A stretch of DNA of 64,000 nt from Mycobacterium genavense ATCC 51234 (GTDB lineage Bacteria > Actinomycetota > Actinomycetes > Mycobacteriales > Mycobacteriaceae), in assembly GCF_000526915.1 (NCBI RefSeq), contig NZ_JAGZ01000007.1, positions 62,001 to 126,000 on the forward strand, in the 5' to 3' direction. The notes under the pieces are model-generated. The model ran no database searches. It was not told the origin of the DNA and worked only from the letters and a program-made list of their open reading frames with translations. Of the stretch, positions 17,172-25,827 are shown in pieces (the first letter of the stretch is position 1; every line of letters begins with the position of its first letter). A program made the position numbers and the translations under genes.

Positions 17172-18578
17172 ATGGCACATCGATACGTTGTGGACGAACT
17201 GGCCGGGTTCGTCGTCGGCGCACAGCCGGCGGATCTCAGCGCACACCCGCGGGCATTGCTCAAACGCAACGTGCTCGACAGCATCGCCTGCGCCGTGGGA
17301 GCACTCGACGGCGAACTCATCCCGACGATCCGTGAGCACACCGGCCAGTTCGGCGGGGCCGCCTCGGCGACGCTGATCGGCGGCGGTCGGGCCTCGGTCG
17401 ACCAGGCCGCGTTCTTCAACGCCGTGCTGGTGCGCTATCCCGACCTGCTCGACACGTACCTCACCGTGAGCGGCCTTTGCCACCCGGCCGACAACTTCGG
17501 AGCGATCCTGGCCGTGGCCGAACACGTCGATGCCAGCGGCGCCGATTTCCTGCTCGCACTTGCGGTCGCCTACGAGGCCCAATGTCGTTTCAGCGCACAG
17601 GTTCCCGTGATGGCGCAAGGCCTCAATCACGCGCTGCAGCTGGCGATGTCGGTGGCGGCCGGTTCGGCGAAGTTGTTCGGCTTGGACGCTGAGCAGACCG
17701 TGCATGCCATCGCCGCCGCTGCCGCCGACAACGTCTCGCTTGCCGCGGTTCACGCCGAACCGGTGTCGAACTGGAAAGGCATCTCCCCGGCGATCACCGG
17801 GATGCGTGCGGTGTACACCACGATATTGGCCGGATGCGGGATCACCGGACCCAAATCATTGTTCGAGGGTCCGCATGGCCTGGTCCAACTCTTCGATCAG
17901 CCAATCGATTTCAACACCGCCCACCGCGGGCTCACGGCGGTGGAACATGCCTACCTCAAGCAGTTCTGCGCGTTGATCGACGGACAGGCCATCATCGACG
18001 CGCTATTGGCGATTCGGACGGCCCACCAGCTGCGCGGCGAGGACGTCGCGAGGGTGCGGGTCGAGGTGTTTGCGACCGCGTACGACATCGCCGGCGGGGG
18101 CGCCTACGGCGACAAGGATCATCCGCGGACCAAGGAGCAGGCCGACTACAACCTCAAATATCTGTCCGCCGTTGCACTGCTCGACGGGGGAGCGGGTCCC
18201 GAACAGCTGGAAAACGACCGTGTTCTGCGCAGCGACGTCCAGGAGCTGTTGGCCCGGGTCGACGTCGTCGCCGCGGCCGACCTGACCGCAGACTATCCGC
18301 AACGCACGGCGACGCGGGTGCATGTGCGCACCCGAGACGGACGGGAATTCACGCGCGAGGAAAGCGATTACGAGGGATCACCGACTCGACCGTTGACGTG
18401 GGACCGCGTCGTCGACAAATTCAACTGGCTGGCCGAGCCCTGCTGCGACGACGCGCTGCGGACCGACATCATCGCCGCCGTCGAGCACGTCGACGAGATC
18501 CCGATCAGCGAACTCACCGGACTTTTGGGCGCGGTGAGCCCGGTAGGGCAACGTCCCCGCAGCCGGCCGCGGTTCTGA
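17172..18578 (+). CDS. MmgE/PrpD family protein
   Basis: A 468-residue member of the 2-methylcitrate dehydratase/cis-aconitate decarboxylase fold. Landmarks are LKRNVLDSIACAVGALDGEL, the PDLLDTYLTVSGLCHPADNF segment (active-site region) and FEGPHGLVQLF. The C-terminal lid domain has DKDHPRTKEQADYNLKYLSA. ATG 17172 is chosen over GTG 17142 because GGAGGGG lies ten bases upstream. The family includes dehydratases of methylcitrate and aconitate-like acids; this branch is uncharacterised as far as I can tell. Confidence 0.88.
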   Translation: MAHRYVVDELAGFVVGAQPADLSAHPRALLKRNVLDSIACAVGALDGELIPTIREHTGQFGGAASATLIGGGRASVDQAAFFNAVLVRYPDLLDTYLTVSGLCHPADNFGAILAVAEHVDASGADFLLALAVAYEAQCRFSAQVPVMAQGLNHALQLAMSVAAGSAKLFGLDAEQTVHAIAAAAADNVSLAAVHAEPVSNWKGISPAITGMRAVYTTILAGCGITGPKSLFEGPHGLVQLFDQPIDFNTAHRGLTAVEHAYLKQFCALIDGQAIIDALLAIRTAHQLRGEDVARVRVEVFATAYDIAGGGAYGDKDHPRTKEQADYNLKYLSAVALLDGGAGPEQLENDRVLRSDVQELLARVDVVAAADLTADYPQRTATRVHVRTRDGREFTREESDYEGSPTRPLTWDRVVDKFNWLAEPCCDDALRTDIIAAVEHVDEIPISELTGLLGAVSPVGQRPRSRPRF

Positions 18579-18631
18579 CGGGCTGCGCGCGCCCTCTTGC
18601 GTCGTTAGCTGCCCGCGTTGAATGATCGGCC

Positions 18632-19399
18632 ATGCGCAAAGATCGCGGCATCAACCGGTGGGAGTTGGTTACCTGCGCGCTGGCAGGTCATGTCACCTAC
18701 GCGCCCGCCGAGCAGGGGCGTGCCGACCGGCTCAGCGGCACGACCGGACTCGGTGCGGTGTGGCGATGCCTGCGCTGCGGGGAATTCGTCGTCGGCGAAC
18801 CACACGGCCGGGGCCACGCAGAAGACGCGCCGATGATTATGCGCGGCAAGGCTTTACGACAAGCCATCATCATTCGTGCGCTTGCGGTCGAGCGGCTGTT
18901 CCGGGCGGTGGCGATCGCGCTGGCGGCGTACGTGGTGTGGACGTTCCGCGGCGCACGGGGATCCATCCAGGCCACCCTCGACCGCGACCTGCCGATCTTT
19001 CGGGCCGCCGGATTCAAGGTCGACCAGATGACGATTGTGCACGAGCTCGAAAAGGCGCTGGCCGCCAAGCCTTCGACCTTGGCGCTGCTGACGCTGATGC
19101 TGACCTGCTACGCCCTTATCGAGGTGATCGAGGCTGTCGGCCTGTGGTTGCTCAAGCGGTGGGGCGAGTACTTCGCGGTGATCGCCACTGGGGTATTCCT
19201 GCCGCTGGAGATTCACGACCTGGCCAAGGGCATCACGACGATGACGCGGCTGGTCACCTTCGGCATCAACATCTTGGCGGTGATCTACCTGGTGGTCTCC
19301 AAGCGCCTGTTCGGCGCGCGCGGCGGCCGCGACGCCTACGACGAGGAACGGCGCGACGAGCAGCTCCTCGACGTGGAGCGGGCCGCCTTGACGGCCTGA
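18632..19399 (+). CDS. DUF2127 membrane protein with an N-terminal Cys-x-x-Cys segment
   Basis: 255 residues. The N-terminus has WELVTCALAGHVTYAP and CLRCGEF, resembling a small zinc ribbon. Three or four membrane helices follow from about residue 85, with the DUF2127 signature VIEAVGLWLLKRWGEYFAVI and ATGVFLPLEIHDLAKG. The charged tail EERRDEQLLDVERA is cytoplasmic. Function unknown. It stands alone 54 bp after the PrpD gene and could be co-transcribed. Confidence 0.8.
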   Translation: MRKDRGINRWELVTCALAGHVTYAPAEQGRADRLSGTTGLGAVWRCLRCGEFVVGEPHGRGHAEDAPMIMRGKALRQAIIIRALAVERLFRAVAIALAAYVVWTFRGARGSIQATLDRDLPIFRAAGFKVDQMTIVHELEKALAAKPSTLALLTLMLTCYALIEVIEAVGLWLLKRWGEYFAVIATGVFLPLEIHDLAKGITTMTRLVTFGINILAVIYLVVSKRLFGARGGRDAYDEERRDEQLLDVERAALTA

Positions 19400-19669
19400 T
19401 GCTCGCGGATGTGGCACACTGGATGCTGCCCAGCGTTGGGCGAGGGGATTTCCCTTGAGGCAGCAGCATTTTCGTCGGCGTGAAGCTAACCGTGCCGTTT
19501 GGACACCACGATGAGGTGGAACGTGGCGAGCGGTACAGAACGTCCCGGAATGTGCGCCATGCCACAACCCGAATTTTCACCGCGTTTACCAACCTGCTGC
19601 ACACTTGTAAAACAGCTGCGGTGAAATACACGAGTCGGCTAACTAGGCTGGCGTAGGAGGGGTCGAGAC
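19400..19669. other. Intergenic region before a small ORF
   Basis: 270 bp with no coding-like frame. The last 70 bases hold TTGTAA (about 19606) and TACACG about 16 bp downstream, a loose sigma-70-like pair. These are followed by AGGAGGGG just before the GTG at 19670, so this is probably the promoter and leader of the small ORF. Confidence 0.35.
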
Positions 19670-19834
19670 GTGCAAACACTGCAGACCTTGACCAATCAGA
19701 GCGCTACCAACCTCGATGTAGTGGCCCCAATCAAAGCTCGCGCCTGTGACGCGCTGAACCTGGTGCGGAGAAACAGGTCACGCAGGCAGTCAGATGACGC
19801 GCGCGTCATGCGCAGGGGAGCCGAGCGCTGCTGA
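19670..19834 (+). CDS. Small basic hypothetical protein (54 aa)
   Basis: GTG 19670 follows AGGAGGGG at ideal spacing, one of the strongest ribosome-binding sites in the window. The product starts QTLQTLTNQSATNLDVVAPI and ends in an Arg-rich tail (LVRRNRSRRQSDD, then RVMRRGAERC). There are no membrane segments and no family I recognise. A perfect 16-bp palindrome lies within its 3' end. It could be a genuine small protein, or the strong site could serve a decayed longer gene. Confidence 0.35.
   Translation: MQTLQTLTNQSATNLDVVAPIKARACDALNLVRRNRSRRQSDDARVMRRGAERC
19794..19809. repeat. Perfect 16-bp palindrome
   Basis: ATGACGCG followed by CGCGTCAT, with no spacer, inside the small ORF and about 190 bp downstream of the convergent CGNR gene. 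The symmetry is perfect but the GC content makes chance possible. It could be a protein-binding site. Confidence 0.4.
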
Positions 19835-20001
19835 CTCCCTGATCGGGCCGGTAGGATCGCCCCGACGATGCCAGGGCCAACGGCCGGCGGCTGAAGTGCG
19901 AGTCACCCCCCGACGGAGCGCGGTGACAATCGGCGCCATCTATGCCAACGGCGAGCAATTCCGTTGCTGCGCAATCATTTTGATGGGCGCTCGAAGGCGA
20001 T

Positions 20002-20574
20002 TCAGTTCTGCGCGGCCCGTTCACGTTCGCGCCGGCGCGCCCGCGAGGCCCGCAGGTTGGCGACGTTGCCACACGTCTTCACGTTGCACCACACGCCGCT
20101 GTTGTTCTTCGAGCGGTCGTAGAACGTCGATTCGCACGGGTCGTTGTGGCATTGCTTCAGTCGCCGCCAGGTGCCCGCTTGCTGGCTGAGCAGGATCTCA
20201 CCCCAAAGCGCCGAGGCCAGCCAGCGCCAGCCAGTGCCGGCCGGTTCCAGCCGGACCTCGCCGCTGTCGGAAACGACCAACGACGCGGCAGCGGTCGCGC
20301 CGCCGGCGGGGGTTTCCCCGCGTACCAGCTGTGCGATGGTGCGGCGCAGCGCGCGAAGCTTCGGTAGGTCCGCATCGGCCAGGCCGGGTGGGTTGGCGCC
20401 GACGCCGCGCAGTTCCGACCACATCCGTACCGCGCCGGTTAGCCACTGTTGCGCGAGTGCGGTGTCGGCCAACAGGTCGGGTTGGTGGACCGTGTTCAGG
20501 AAGTCGTGCACCAACCCGAGGCCCTCGGGCGCGGTCGTGAGTTCGAAGCGGTGTGACGCAGGCCATGTCGACAT
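20002..20574 (-). CDS. CGNR zinc-finger (ABATE-domain) transcriptional regulator
   Basis: 190 residues from ATG 20574. The N-terminal ABATE-type domain (GLGLVHDFLNTVHQPDLLAD) is followed by the CGNR zinc finger. That finger has cysteines in KQCHNDPCESTFYD, then the family signature WCNVKTCGNVANLRASRARR. These proteins are putative stress-type DNA-binding regulators. It is divergent from a SDR gene, with two palindromes in the 85-bp gap, one overlapping its own start. Autoregulation and control of the SDR are therefore likely. Confidence 0.87.
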   Translation of the reverse strand: MSTWPASHRFELTTAPEGLGLVHDFLNTVHQPDLLADTALAQQWLTGAVRMWSELRGVGANPPGLADADLPKLRALRRTIAQLVRGETPAGGATAAASLVVSDSGEVRLEPAGTGWRWLASALWGEILLSQQAGTWRRLKQCHNDPCESTFYDRSKNNSGVWCNVKTCGNVANLRASRARRRERERAAQN

Positions 20575-20598
20575 AGCCAAATTCTACTTGGCTATGTC
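20570..20598. promoter_or_regulatory. Perfect 11-bp inverted repeat overlapping the CGNR gene start
   Basis: GACATAGCCAA at 20570-20580 is mirrored by TTGGCTATGTC at 20588-20598, with seven bases between. It overlaps the first codons of the CGNR gene. The half-site recurs in the second repeat 18 bp away, so both are probably operators of the same dimeric protein, most simply the CGNR regulator. Confidence 0.65.
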
Positions 20599-20616
20599 AC
20601 GACCGGCAATTAATGT

Positions 20617-20645
20617 GACATAGGCAAAGATACTTTACCTAAGTC
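20617..20645. promoter_or_regulatory. Second inverted repeat upstream of the SDR gene
   Basis: GACATAGGCAAAG at 20617-20629 pairs with CTTTACCTAAGTC at 20633-20645 at 11 of 13 positions around a 3-base spacer. Its left half matches the first repeat's half-site with one difference. It lies directly before the SDR ribosome-binding site, a position suited to repression. Confidence 0.55.
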
Positions 20646-20659
20646 AAGGAGTGTGGATC

Positions 20660-21351
20660 ATGGTCAACATCAAGAGAGCGACGGTCGTGGTCACCGGCGG
20701 ACAGCGCGGACTCGGCAAGGCCATCGTGGACGAGTTTCTGAGTAGGGGTGCGGCCAAGGTCTACGCCACCGCGCGTACCCCGCAGCCCAGCACCGACCCC
20801 CGCGTCGTCAGCGTCGCGCTCGACGTGACCAAGGCGGATTCGGTTGCGGCCCTGCCGCTTACGGCGTCGGATGCCGACATTGTGGTCAACAACGCCGGTA
20901 TCATCGGAGCGGCCCAGCTGCTCACCAGCGACGTCGACGAGGTGCGCGAGGTGTTCGAACCAACTACTTCGGTGCACTTCGGGTGGCCCAGGCGTTCGCG
21001 CCGATCCTGGCCGAAAACGGTGGCGGAGCCCTGGTGGACATCAGTTCGGTGCTGGCCTGGGTGGGCGGTTTCGGCGGCTACGGCGACTCCAAGGCCGCGA
21101 TCTGGTCGATGACCAACTCGTTGCGCGTCGAGCTCGAGAAGCAGGGCACGCTGGTCACCTCGGTGCACCTGGGCTACACGGACACCGACATGACCGCCGG
21201 GTTCTCGGCACCGAAGAACGACCCACATGATGTCGCCCGCCAGATCGTCGACGGCATCCGGGACGGCGAGGTCGAGGTGCTCGCCGACCAGGACTCCCGC
21301 CAGGCCAAGGCCGCGTTGGCCGGACCGGCCGAGCTGTTCCGCGTGAGCTGA
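20660..21351 (+). pseudogene. Short-chain dehydrogenase/reductase, frameshifted
   Basis: ATG 20660 (GGAG nine bases upstream) gives ATVVVTGGQRGLGKAIVDEF and DIVVNNAGIIGAAQLL. Near 20961 one A is missing (GAACC for GAAACC). The other frame then continues with the expected NYFGALRVAQAF-type helix, ISSVLAWVGGFGGYGDSKAA (catalytic Ser, Tyr and Lys) and VHLGYTDTDMT, to 21351. A single-base deletion has inactivated an otherwise well-preserved gene whose regulator and operators remain intact. Confidence 0.85.
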
Positions 21352-21421
21352 GATGCACCCGCCATGGGGGTCGGCGCCGGGCCGGCCCCCATCGGCGCGC
21401 CCAACGTGTTTGGATTGGTCT

Positions 21422-21879
21422 ATGGCCGATACGGTTCCCGAAGGCATTGTCAGCGCGACGCGCTTCATCTCCGCCAGCGCCGAGCGAATCTTTGAACTGA
21501 TCGCCGAGCCGTCGAGTCAGCCGAGCTGGGACGGGAACAACAACCTGGCCTCCTCGGCTCCGGGACAGCGCGTCCGCGCGGTCGGTGACGTGCTCAAGAC
21601 CACGTTGACCAACGGCGCGGTGCGGGAGAATCACGTCGTGGAGTTCATCGAGGGCACCAAGATCGCTTGGCGCCCAGCAGAACCCGGCAAGAAGCCGCCC
21701 GGTCACCTGTGGCGCTGGGAGCTCAGCGAGATCAATCCCACCTGACCAATGTCACCCACACCTACGACTTCACCGCGCTGACCAACGCGACGCGGCTGGA
21801 GAAGGCGCGTTCGACCACGCCCGAGATGTTGCGCGAGTCGATGGACAAGCTCGCCATGCTGGCCCAGCAGCTCGGTTAG
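21422..21879 (+). pseudogene. SRPBCC family protein, frameshifted
   Basis: ATG 21422 opens a normal SRPBCC sequence (ISASAERIFELIAEPSSQPS, then AVGDVLKTTLTNGAVRENHV and WRWELSEINPT). It stops at 21745 because one C is missing (ACC-TGA for ACC-CTG-A). The adjacent frame continues LTNVTHTYDFTALTNATRLE and SMDKLAMLAQQLG to 21879. The joined protein would be about 152 residues, the usual family length. Confidence 0.8.
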
Positions 21880-21922
21880 CAGCCCGCGGAAGCGCCGCGG
21901 CCGGCCCACGTGCGACTGGGCG

Positions 21923-22660
21923 TCAGCCCTTCTTGGCGCGCATCCACTGGAACGTGCCGATGTTCTTGACGCGCACGTTGGCGAACCCGTTGGCTTCCAG
22001 GATGTCGCCGATTTCGTCTTCGTCGAACATGTGCGCCCCGATGTTGGGCAGCAGCCGCCAGACCCGCGCGGCCCGCCCCGCGGTCGGAACCATGACGACC
22101 AGTCGTCCGCCGGGCCGCAGCACCCGCGCCATCGCGGCCAACGCCGCGGCCGGATCCGGCACCAATTGCAGCACCGCCAGCGAGACCACCGCATCGACGG
22201 TGTCGTCCCGCAGCGGAAGTCGTTGTGCGTCAGCCCTTATGAAGCCGACGTGCGGTCCTGCCTCGTTGCGCACGGCGCGGGCAAGCATCGCTTCGGAAAT
22301 GTCCACGCCCAGGGCGAGTCCATCCTTGCCCGCGGCGCGGGCCAGCGAAGCGGTGACGGTGCCCGGACCGGAACCGACGTCCAGCACGGTTCCGCCCGGC
22401 GGGATGTCCAGCCAGTCGGCGGGGTTTTGCAACGCGGTGAGCAGCCGTCGTGAGAACGCCTGGGCGTTGTCGTACAGCAGCGAGCCGATGGGCGATGCCC
22501 ATGCGGCCTGGATCGGGCCGGTGTTCTTGGCAACGTGCTCCGATTCGGCGTCGAGCAAATCGAGATACCCCTTGCCCGCGTCCGGATTCGCCGGCGGATC
22601 GGCCAGCAAATCCAGCGCCCTGCGCAATGCGGGAGGAAGTGAGACGTGTACGTCAGTCAT
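21923..22660 (-). CDS. Class I SAM-dependent methyltransferase (UbiE/Methyltransf_11 type)
   Basis: 245 residues from ATG 22660, preceded by AAGGAG; upstream in-frame codons lack coding character. Motif I TVLDVGSGPGTVTASLA is at residues 91-107. The acidic loop (LGVDISEAML), motif ADAQRLPLRDDTVDAVVS and post-motif LRPGGRLVVMVP follow. The N-terminal helical cap (residues 1-85) is typical of small-molecule C- or O-methyltransferases. Substrate unknown. Confidence 0.87.
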   Translation of the reverse strand: MTDVHVSLPPALRRALDLLADPPANPDAGKGYLDLLDAESEHVAKNTGPIQAAWASPIGSLLYDNAQAFSRRLLTALQNPADWLDIPPGGTVLDVGSGPGTVTASLARAAGKDGLALGVDISEAMLARAVRNEAGPHVGFIRADAQRLPLRDDTVDAVVSLAVLQLVPDPAAALAAMARVLRPGGRLVVMVPTAGRAARVWRLLPNIGAHMFDEDEIGDILEANGFANVRVKNIGTFQWMRAKKG

Positions 22661-22782
22661 GCGTACTCCTTCGATCAAATGCCAAGCTGTACGCCGAAAT
22701 ACAGGAGCCGCGACGTTGAGTTCCCCAACGCAGCCTACGCGCGGCCACCGGGTGCCTCGACCCGCCGAGAATGTGGCCTTCG

Positions 22783-24165
22783 TTAACGCTTGACGACGGC
22801 GTGCTCGCTCACCAGGGCGTAGAGCCGCCACTCGCCCGGCACGCCCTTGAGGGCGCTCTCGCCACGGTCGGTGAACCGATGCCGCGACCCGGTGACGATG
22901 TCGCGCAGCGTCGAGGATACCAATACCTCACTGGGGCCGGCCTGGGCGGCGACCCGGGCGGCGATGTGCACGGCCATGCCGGCGATGTCGTCTCTGACCG
23001 CCCCGCCGTGCACCTCGACCTCACCCGCGTGGATTCCGACCCGCACCTCGATCCCGAGTACCCGGACCGCGTCGACGATGGCGTCCGCACACGCGATCGC
23101 GGCGCTCGGGCTGCTGAAGCTCGCCGACGAATCCGTCTCCGGCCGTGTTGACTTCGCGGCCGGAGAAGCGCTGCAGTTCTCGGCGCACGATGGCGTCGTG
23201 GTTGTCCAGCAGATCGCGCCAGCGATCGTAACCGAGCAGGGCGGCCCGCCCGGTCGAGCCGACGATGTCGGTGAACACGATCGTGGTCAGCAGGCGCTCG
23301 GCGTCCGAGCCGCCGCGCAGGCCGGTGATGAACTCCTCGATTTCGTCGAGCATCGGCGCGGTGTCGCCCACCCAGTACAGGGAGTCTTCGCCGGGCAGCT
23401 CGACCAGGCGCGAGCCGGCAACGTGCTCGGCAAGGTAATGGCCATGCCCGATCGGGGCGAATTCCGGATTGTCGCGGTGCAGGATCAGCGTCGGTGCCCT
23501 GACGCGCGGCAGAACGTCGCGCACGTCGGAGCGCCGGATGGTGTAGATGAAGAGCCGGGCCATGCTCGGGGAGGCGGCCCGGTTGCCCGCGTGATCCCAC
23601 CACGCGCGGAACGCGTCGTCGGCGGCCACGGACGGAGCGATGATGCCGAGCATGTCGAAGCCCCGCTCGACGGCGTCCGGTTCGATCCCGATCGTCGTGT
23701 GTACGGTTTCGCGGCCGTCTCGTCGCTGCCGATCGGGTAGTCGGGACCACGCAGCGTCCTGGCCCCGCCGTTGAAGATCACCAGGTTACTGACTCGCTCG
23801 GGGAAATCCGCGGCCAGCACCAGCCCGGCCATTGAGGTGAAACCGGGGGCGAAGACCGTCGCCCGTTCGCACCCGACCGCGTCCATGACGGCGATCGCGT
23901 CCTGTGCCCAGCATTCCGGCCCGATCATGTCCAGCGAAGGGAGCCGCGACGACAGGCCGATCCCGCGCTGGTCGAACCGGATCACCCGGCAAAACGACGC
24001 CAGCCGACGGTGAAAGCGGTACATCGACGGCTCGCTGTCGACACAGTCGATCGGAATGAGTGGGCCCGGCAGCACCAGCAAGTCGATCGGCCCATCGCCA
24101 AAAACCTGATAGGCGATGTCGATCTCGCCGCAACTGGCGTACCGGGTCCGCGGAACCGGCGCCAC
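22783..24165 (-). pseudogene. Alpha/beta-hydrolase-class III nucleotidyl cyclase fusion (LipJ-like), two frameshifts
   Basis: Three frames make one about 460-residue protein. From GTG 24165 comes an alpha/beta-hydrolase ([36 protein letters not shown]). After a shift near 23715 the hydrolase ends ([16 protein letters not shown]) and a class III cyclase begins ([29 protein letters not shown]). After a second shift near 23132 it finishes with [20 protein letters not shown] and [18 protein letters not shown]. This architecture matches mycobacterial LipJ (Rv1900c). It would have made cAMP or cGMP. Confidence 0.82.
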
Positions 24166-24185
24166 GTACCCAGGCTAATGCAGGG

Positions 24186-24785
24186 CTAAGACAGGGCGCC
24201 GATGATCGGGGCCAGGTAGCGCGCGGCGTACTTGCGCACCGCGGCGTGGTCGGAGATGTCGAGCCGGTCGGTGGGGAACACGATGATGCCCAGCGCCACC
24301 CGCAGCAGCATGTCGGCGATGTCGGTCAGGTCGGAGTCGGGGATGTCCGCGCCGCATCGACGCAGCGTGTGCGCGATCCCGGCGGCGAATTGGCCGATCG
24401 GGAAGACGTGCGACCGGGAGAACAGCCCCAACAGCTCGGGCTCGCTTTCTATGATGCGCGAGTACAGCGGGGAGTCGTGGACCAGGCGCACCCCCAGCGT
24501 GAAGGCCTCGATCACCGCTTCGGCCGGAGTGCAGCCGGCGGTAGCCCGGTCCAAGGTGGCGAAAAACAGCTCACCCTCGCGGCGCACCACCTGTTCGACC
24601 AGATCGTCCTTGGTGGGAAACCGCCGGTAGACGGTGCTGCGACTGACCCCGGCCCGGGCAACGACGTCCTCGATGTTCGCGCGGCGCACGCCGTAGGTCT
24701 CGAAGACCGCCCGTGCGGTGTCCAGGATGGTGTCGTCGATCCTGGCGGCGTCGACGAGATTGCCGTCCGGGCTGCGGTTCCGCAC
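24186..24785 (-). CDS. TetR family transcriptional regulator
   Basis: 199 residues. The helix-turn-helix reads RRANIEDVVARAGVSRSTVY, then RRFPTKDDLVEQVVRRE. GTG 24785 follows GAGGAGG. It is divergent from the MpaB-like oxygenase, and a perfect 28-bp palindromic site lies between them. It is therefore very probably the repressor of that gene and of itself. The effector domain gives no clue to the ligand. Confidence 0.87.
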   Translation of the reverse strand: MRNRSPDGNLVDAARIDDTILDTARAVFETYGVRRANIEDVVARAGVSRSTVYRRFPTKDDLVEQVVRREGELFFATLDRATAGCTPAEAVIEAFTLGVRLVHDSPLYSRIIESEPELLGLFSRSHVFPIGQFAAGIAHTLRRCGADIPDSDLTDIADMLLRVALGIIVFPTDRLDISDHAAVRKYAARYLAPIIGALS

Positions 24786-24827
24786 GGATCACCACCTCCT
24801 CGGCACTGTCGACGCCCGAATGCTACG

Positions 24828-24855
24828 GTGACACAAAGATACATGTTTGTGTCAC
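24828..24855. promoter_or_regulatory. Palindromic operator between the TetR and MpaB-like genes
   Basis: GTGACACAAA (24828-24837) and TTTGTGTCAC (24846-24855) are perfect inverted arms around eight bases. The spacing suits a TetR dimer or pair of dimers. It lies 22 bp before the oxygenase start and 43 bp before the regulator start. Confidence 0.72.
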
Positions 24856-24876
24856 TGATTCACGGGGAGGTTGGGT

Positions 24877-25827
24877 GTGACCGCCCTAAACGACCAGTCG
24901 GCCGGCACCCGTTTCGACGCCGGCGTGCGGGAGGCGGTCCCCGTCGTGGTCGACGGGCCGGTCGACGACGAGACCGCGGCGCGGCTCGGGCCCGATTCGC
25001 TGATCTGGAAGTTCTACGGCGATCACCGCACCCAATTCTTCGGGTTCCAGCGAGTTGCCGGTGTGGAGAACTGCATCGAGCAGCTTGCCCAGGGCGTGCT
25101 GGACCACTCGGTGATCTTCAGCGACACGTTGGGCCGGGCCAAGCGAACCGCCCCGCCGTTGATGAAGACCGTCTACTCCGACGAGCCGCACGAGTGGGGT
25201 CGCAAGGTGCGCGACTTCCACAAATCGATCAAGGGCACCATCAGCGACGGCTCGCGGTATCACGCCCTGAACCCCGAGTTGTTCTATTGGGCGCACGCGA
25301 CTTTCGTCGATCAAGTGATCTACAACACCGACACGTTCATCCGCCGGTTGTCGGACGCGGAGAAGGAACAGATTTTCGAGGAAGGCAAGCTCTGGTACGG
25401 CCTCTACGGCGTCAGCGGTCGCGGCCAACCGGAGACCTACGCCGACTTCCTCGCCTATTGGGACGACATGCTCGAGCGGTTCGTGCCGCACAAGACCGTG
25501 CTGTACGGCACCGGCTACATCCGCAAGGGCATTCCCGGACCGCGCTGGATGCCCAAGGGAATCTGGAAGATATTGTCCGCGCCGTTGAACGCCTACACCC
25601 GTCTCGTGCTGGTCGGAACCATGCCGCAGCAGATGCGTGACGTGTGCCAGTTGCAGTGGGATGCCAAGAAGGAGAAGCGATTTCAGCGCTTTGCCGCCAT
25701 GATGCGGGCGTTGAATCCGGTGTTCAACCGGCTTCCGCTTTGGTTGCTCTACACGCCATGGGCGGTGACGGCCTGGCGCCGGGCGGGCGTTGACCCGCGC
25801 CGGCTGCACAACCGCGCGGCTAGCTGA
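24877..25827 (+). CDS. MpaB/DUF2236-family oxygenase-like protein
   Basis: 316 residues. GTG 24877 is preferred over TTG 24871 because GGGGAGG lies eight bases upstream. The family hallmarks are a first helix with GPDSLIWKFYGDHRTQFFG, RKVRDFHKSIKG (histidine of the haem/iron site), YHALNPELFYWAHATFVDQV and LYGTGYIRKGIPGPRW. DUF2236 proteins are related to latex-clearing protein and fungal MpaB, haem-dependent oxygenases of hydrophobic substrates. There is no signal peptide; a C-terminal hydrophobic stretch may associate with membrane. It is probably regulated by the divergent TetR. Confidence 0.85.
   Translation: MTALNDQSAGTRFDAGVREAVPVVVDGPVDDETAARLGPDSLIWKFYGDHRTQFFGFQRVAGVENCIEQLAQGVLDHSVIFSDTLGRAKRTAPPLMKTVYSDEPHEWGRKVRDFHKSIKGTISDGSRYHALNPELFYWAHATFVDQVIYNTDTFIRRLSDAEKEQIFEEGKLWYGLYGVSGRGQPETYADFLAYWDDMLERFVPHKTVLYGTGYIRKGIPGPRWMPKGIWKILSAPLNAYTRLVLVGTMPQQMRDVCQLQWDAKKEKRFQRFAAMMRALNPVFNRLPLWLLYTPWAVTAWRRAGVDPRRLHNRAAS

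Noticed and set aside
24060..25640. 526-codon plus-strand ORF
   Set aside because: It is antisense to the TetR gene and out of frame with the MpaB-like gene; composition is shadow-like.
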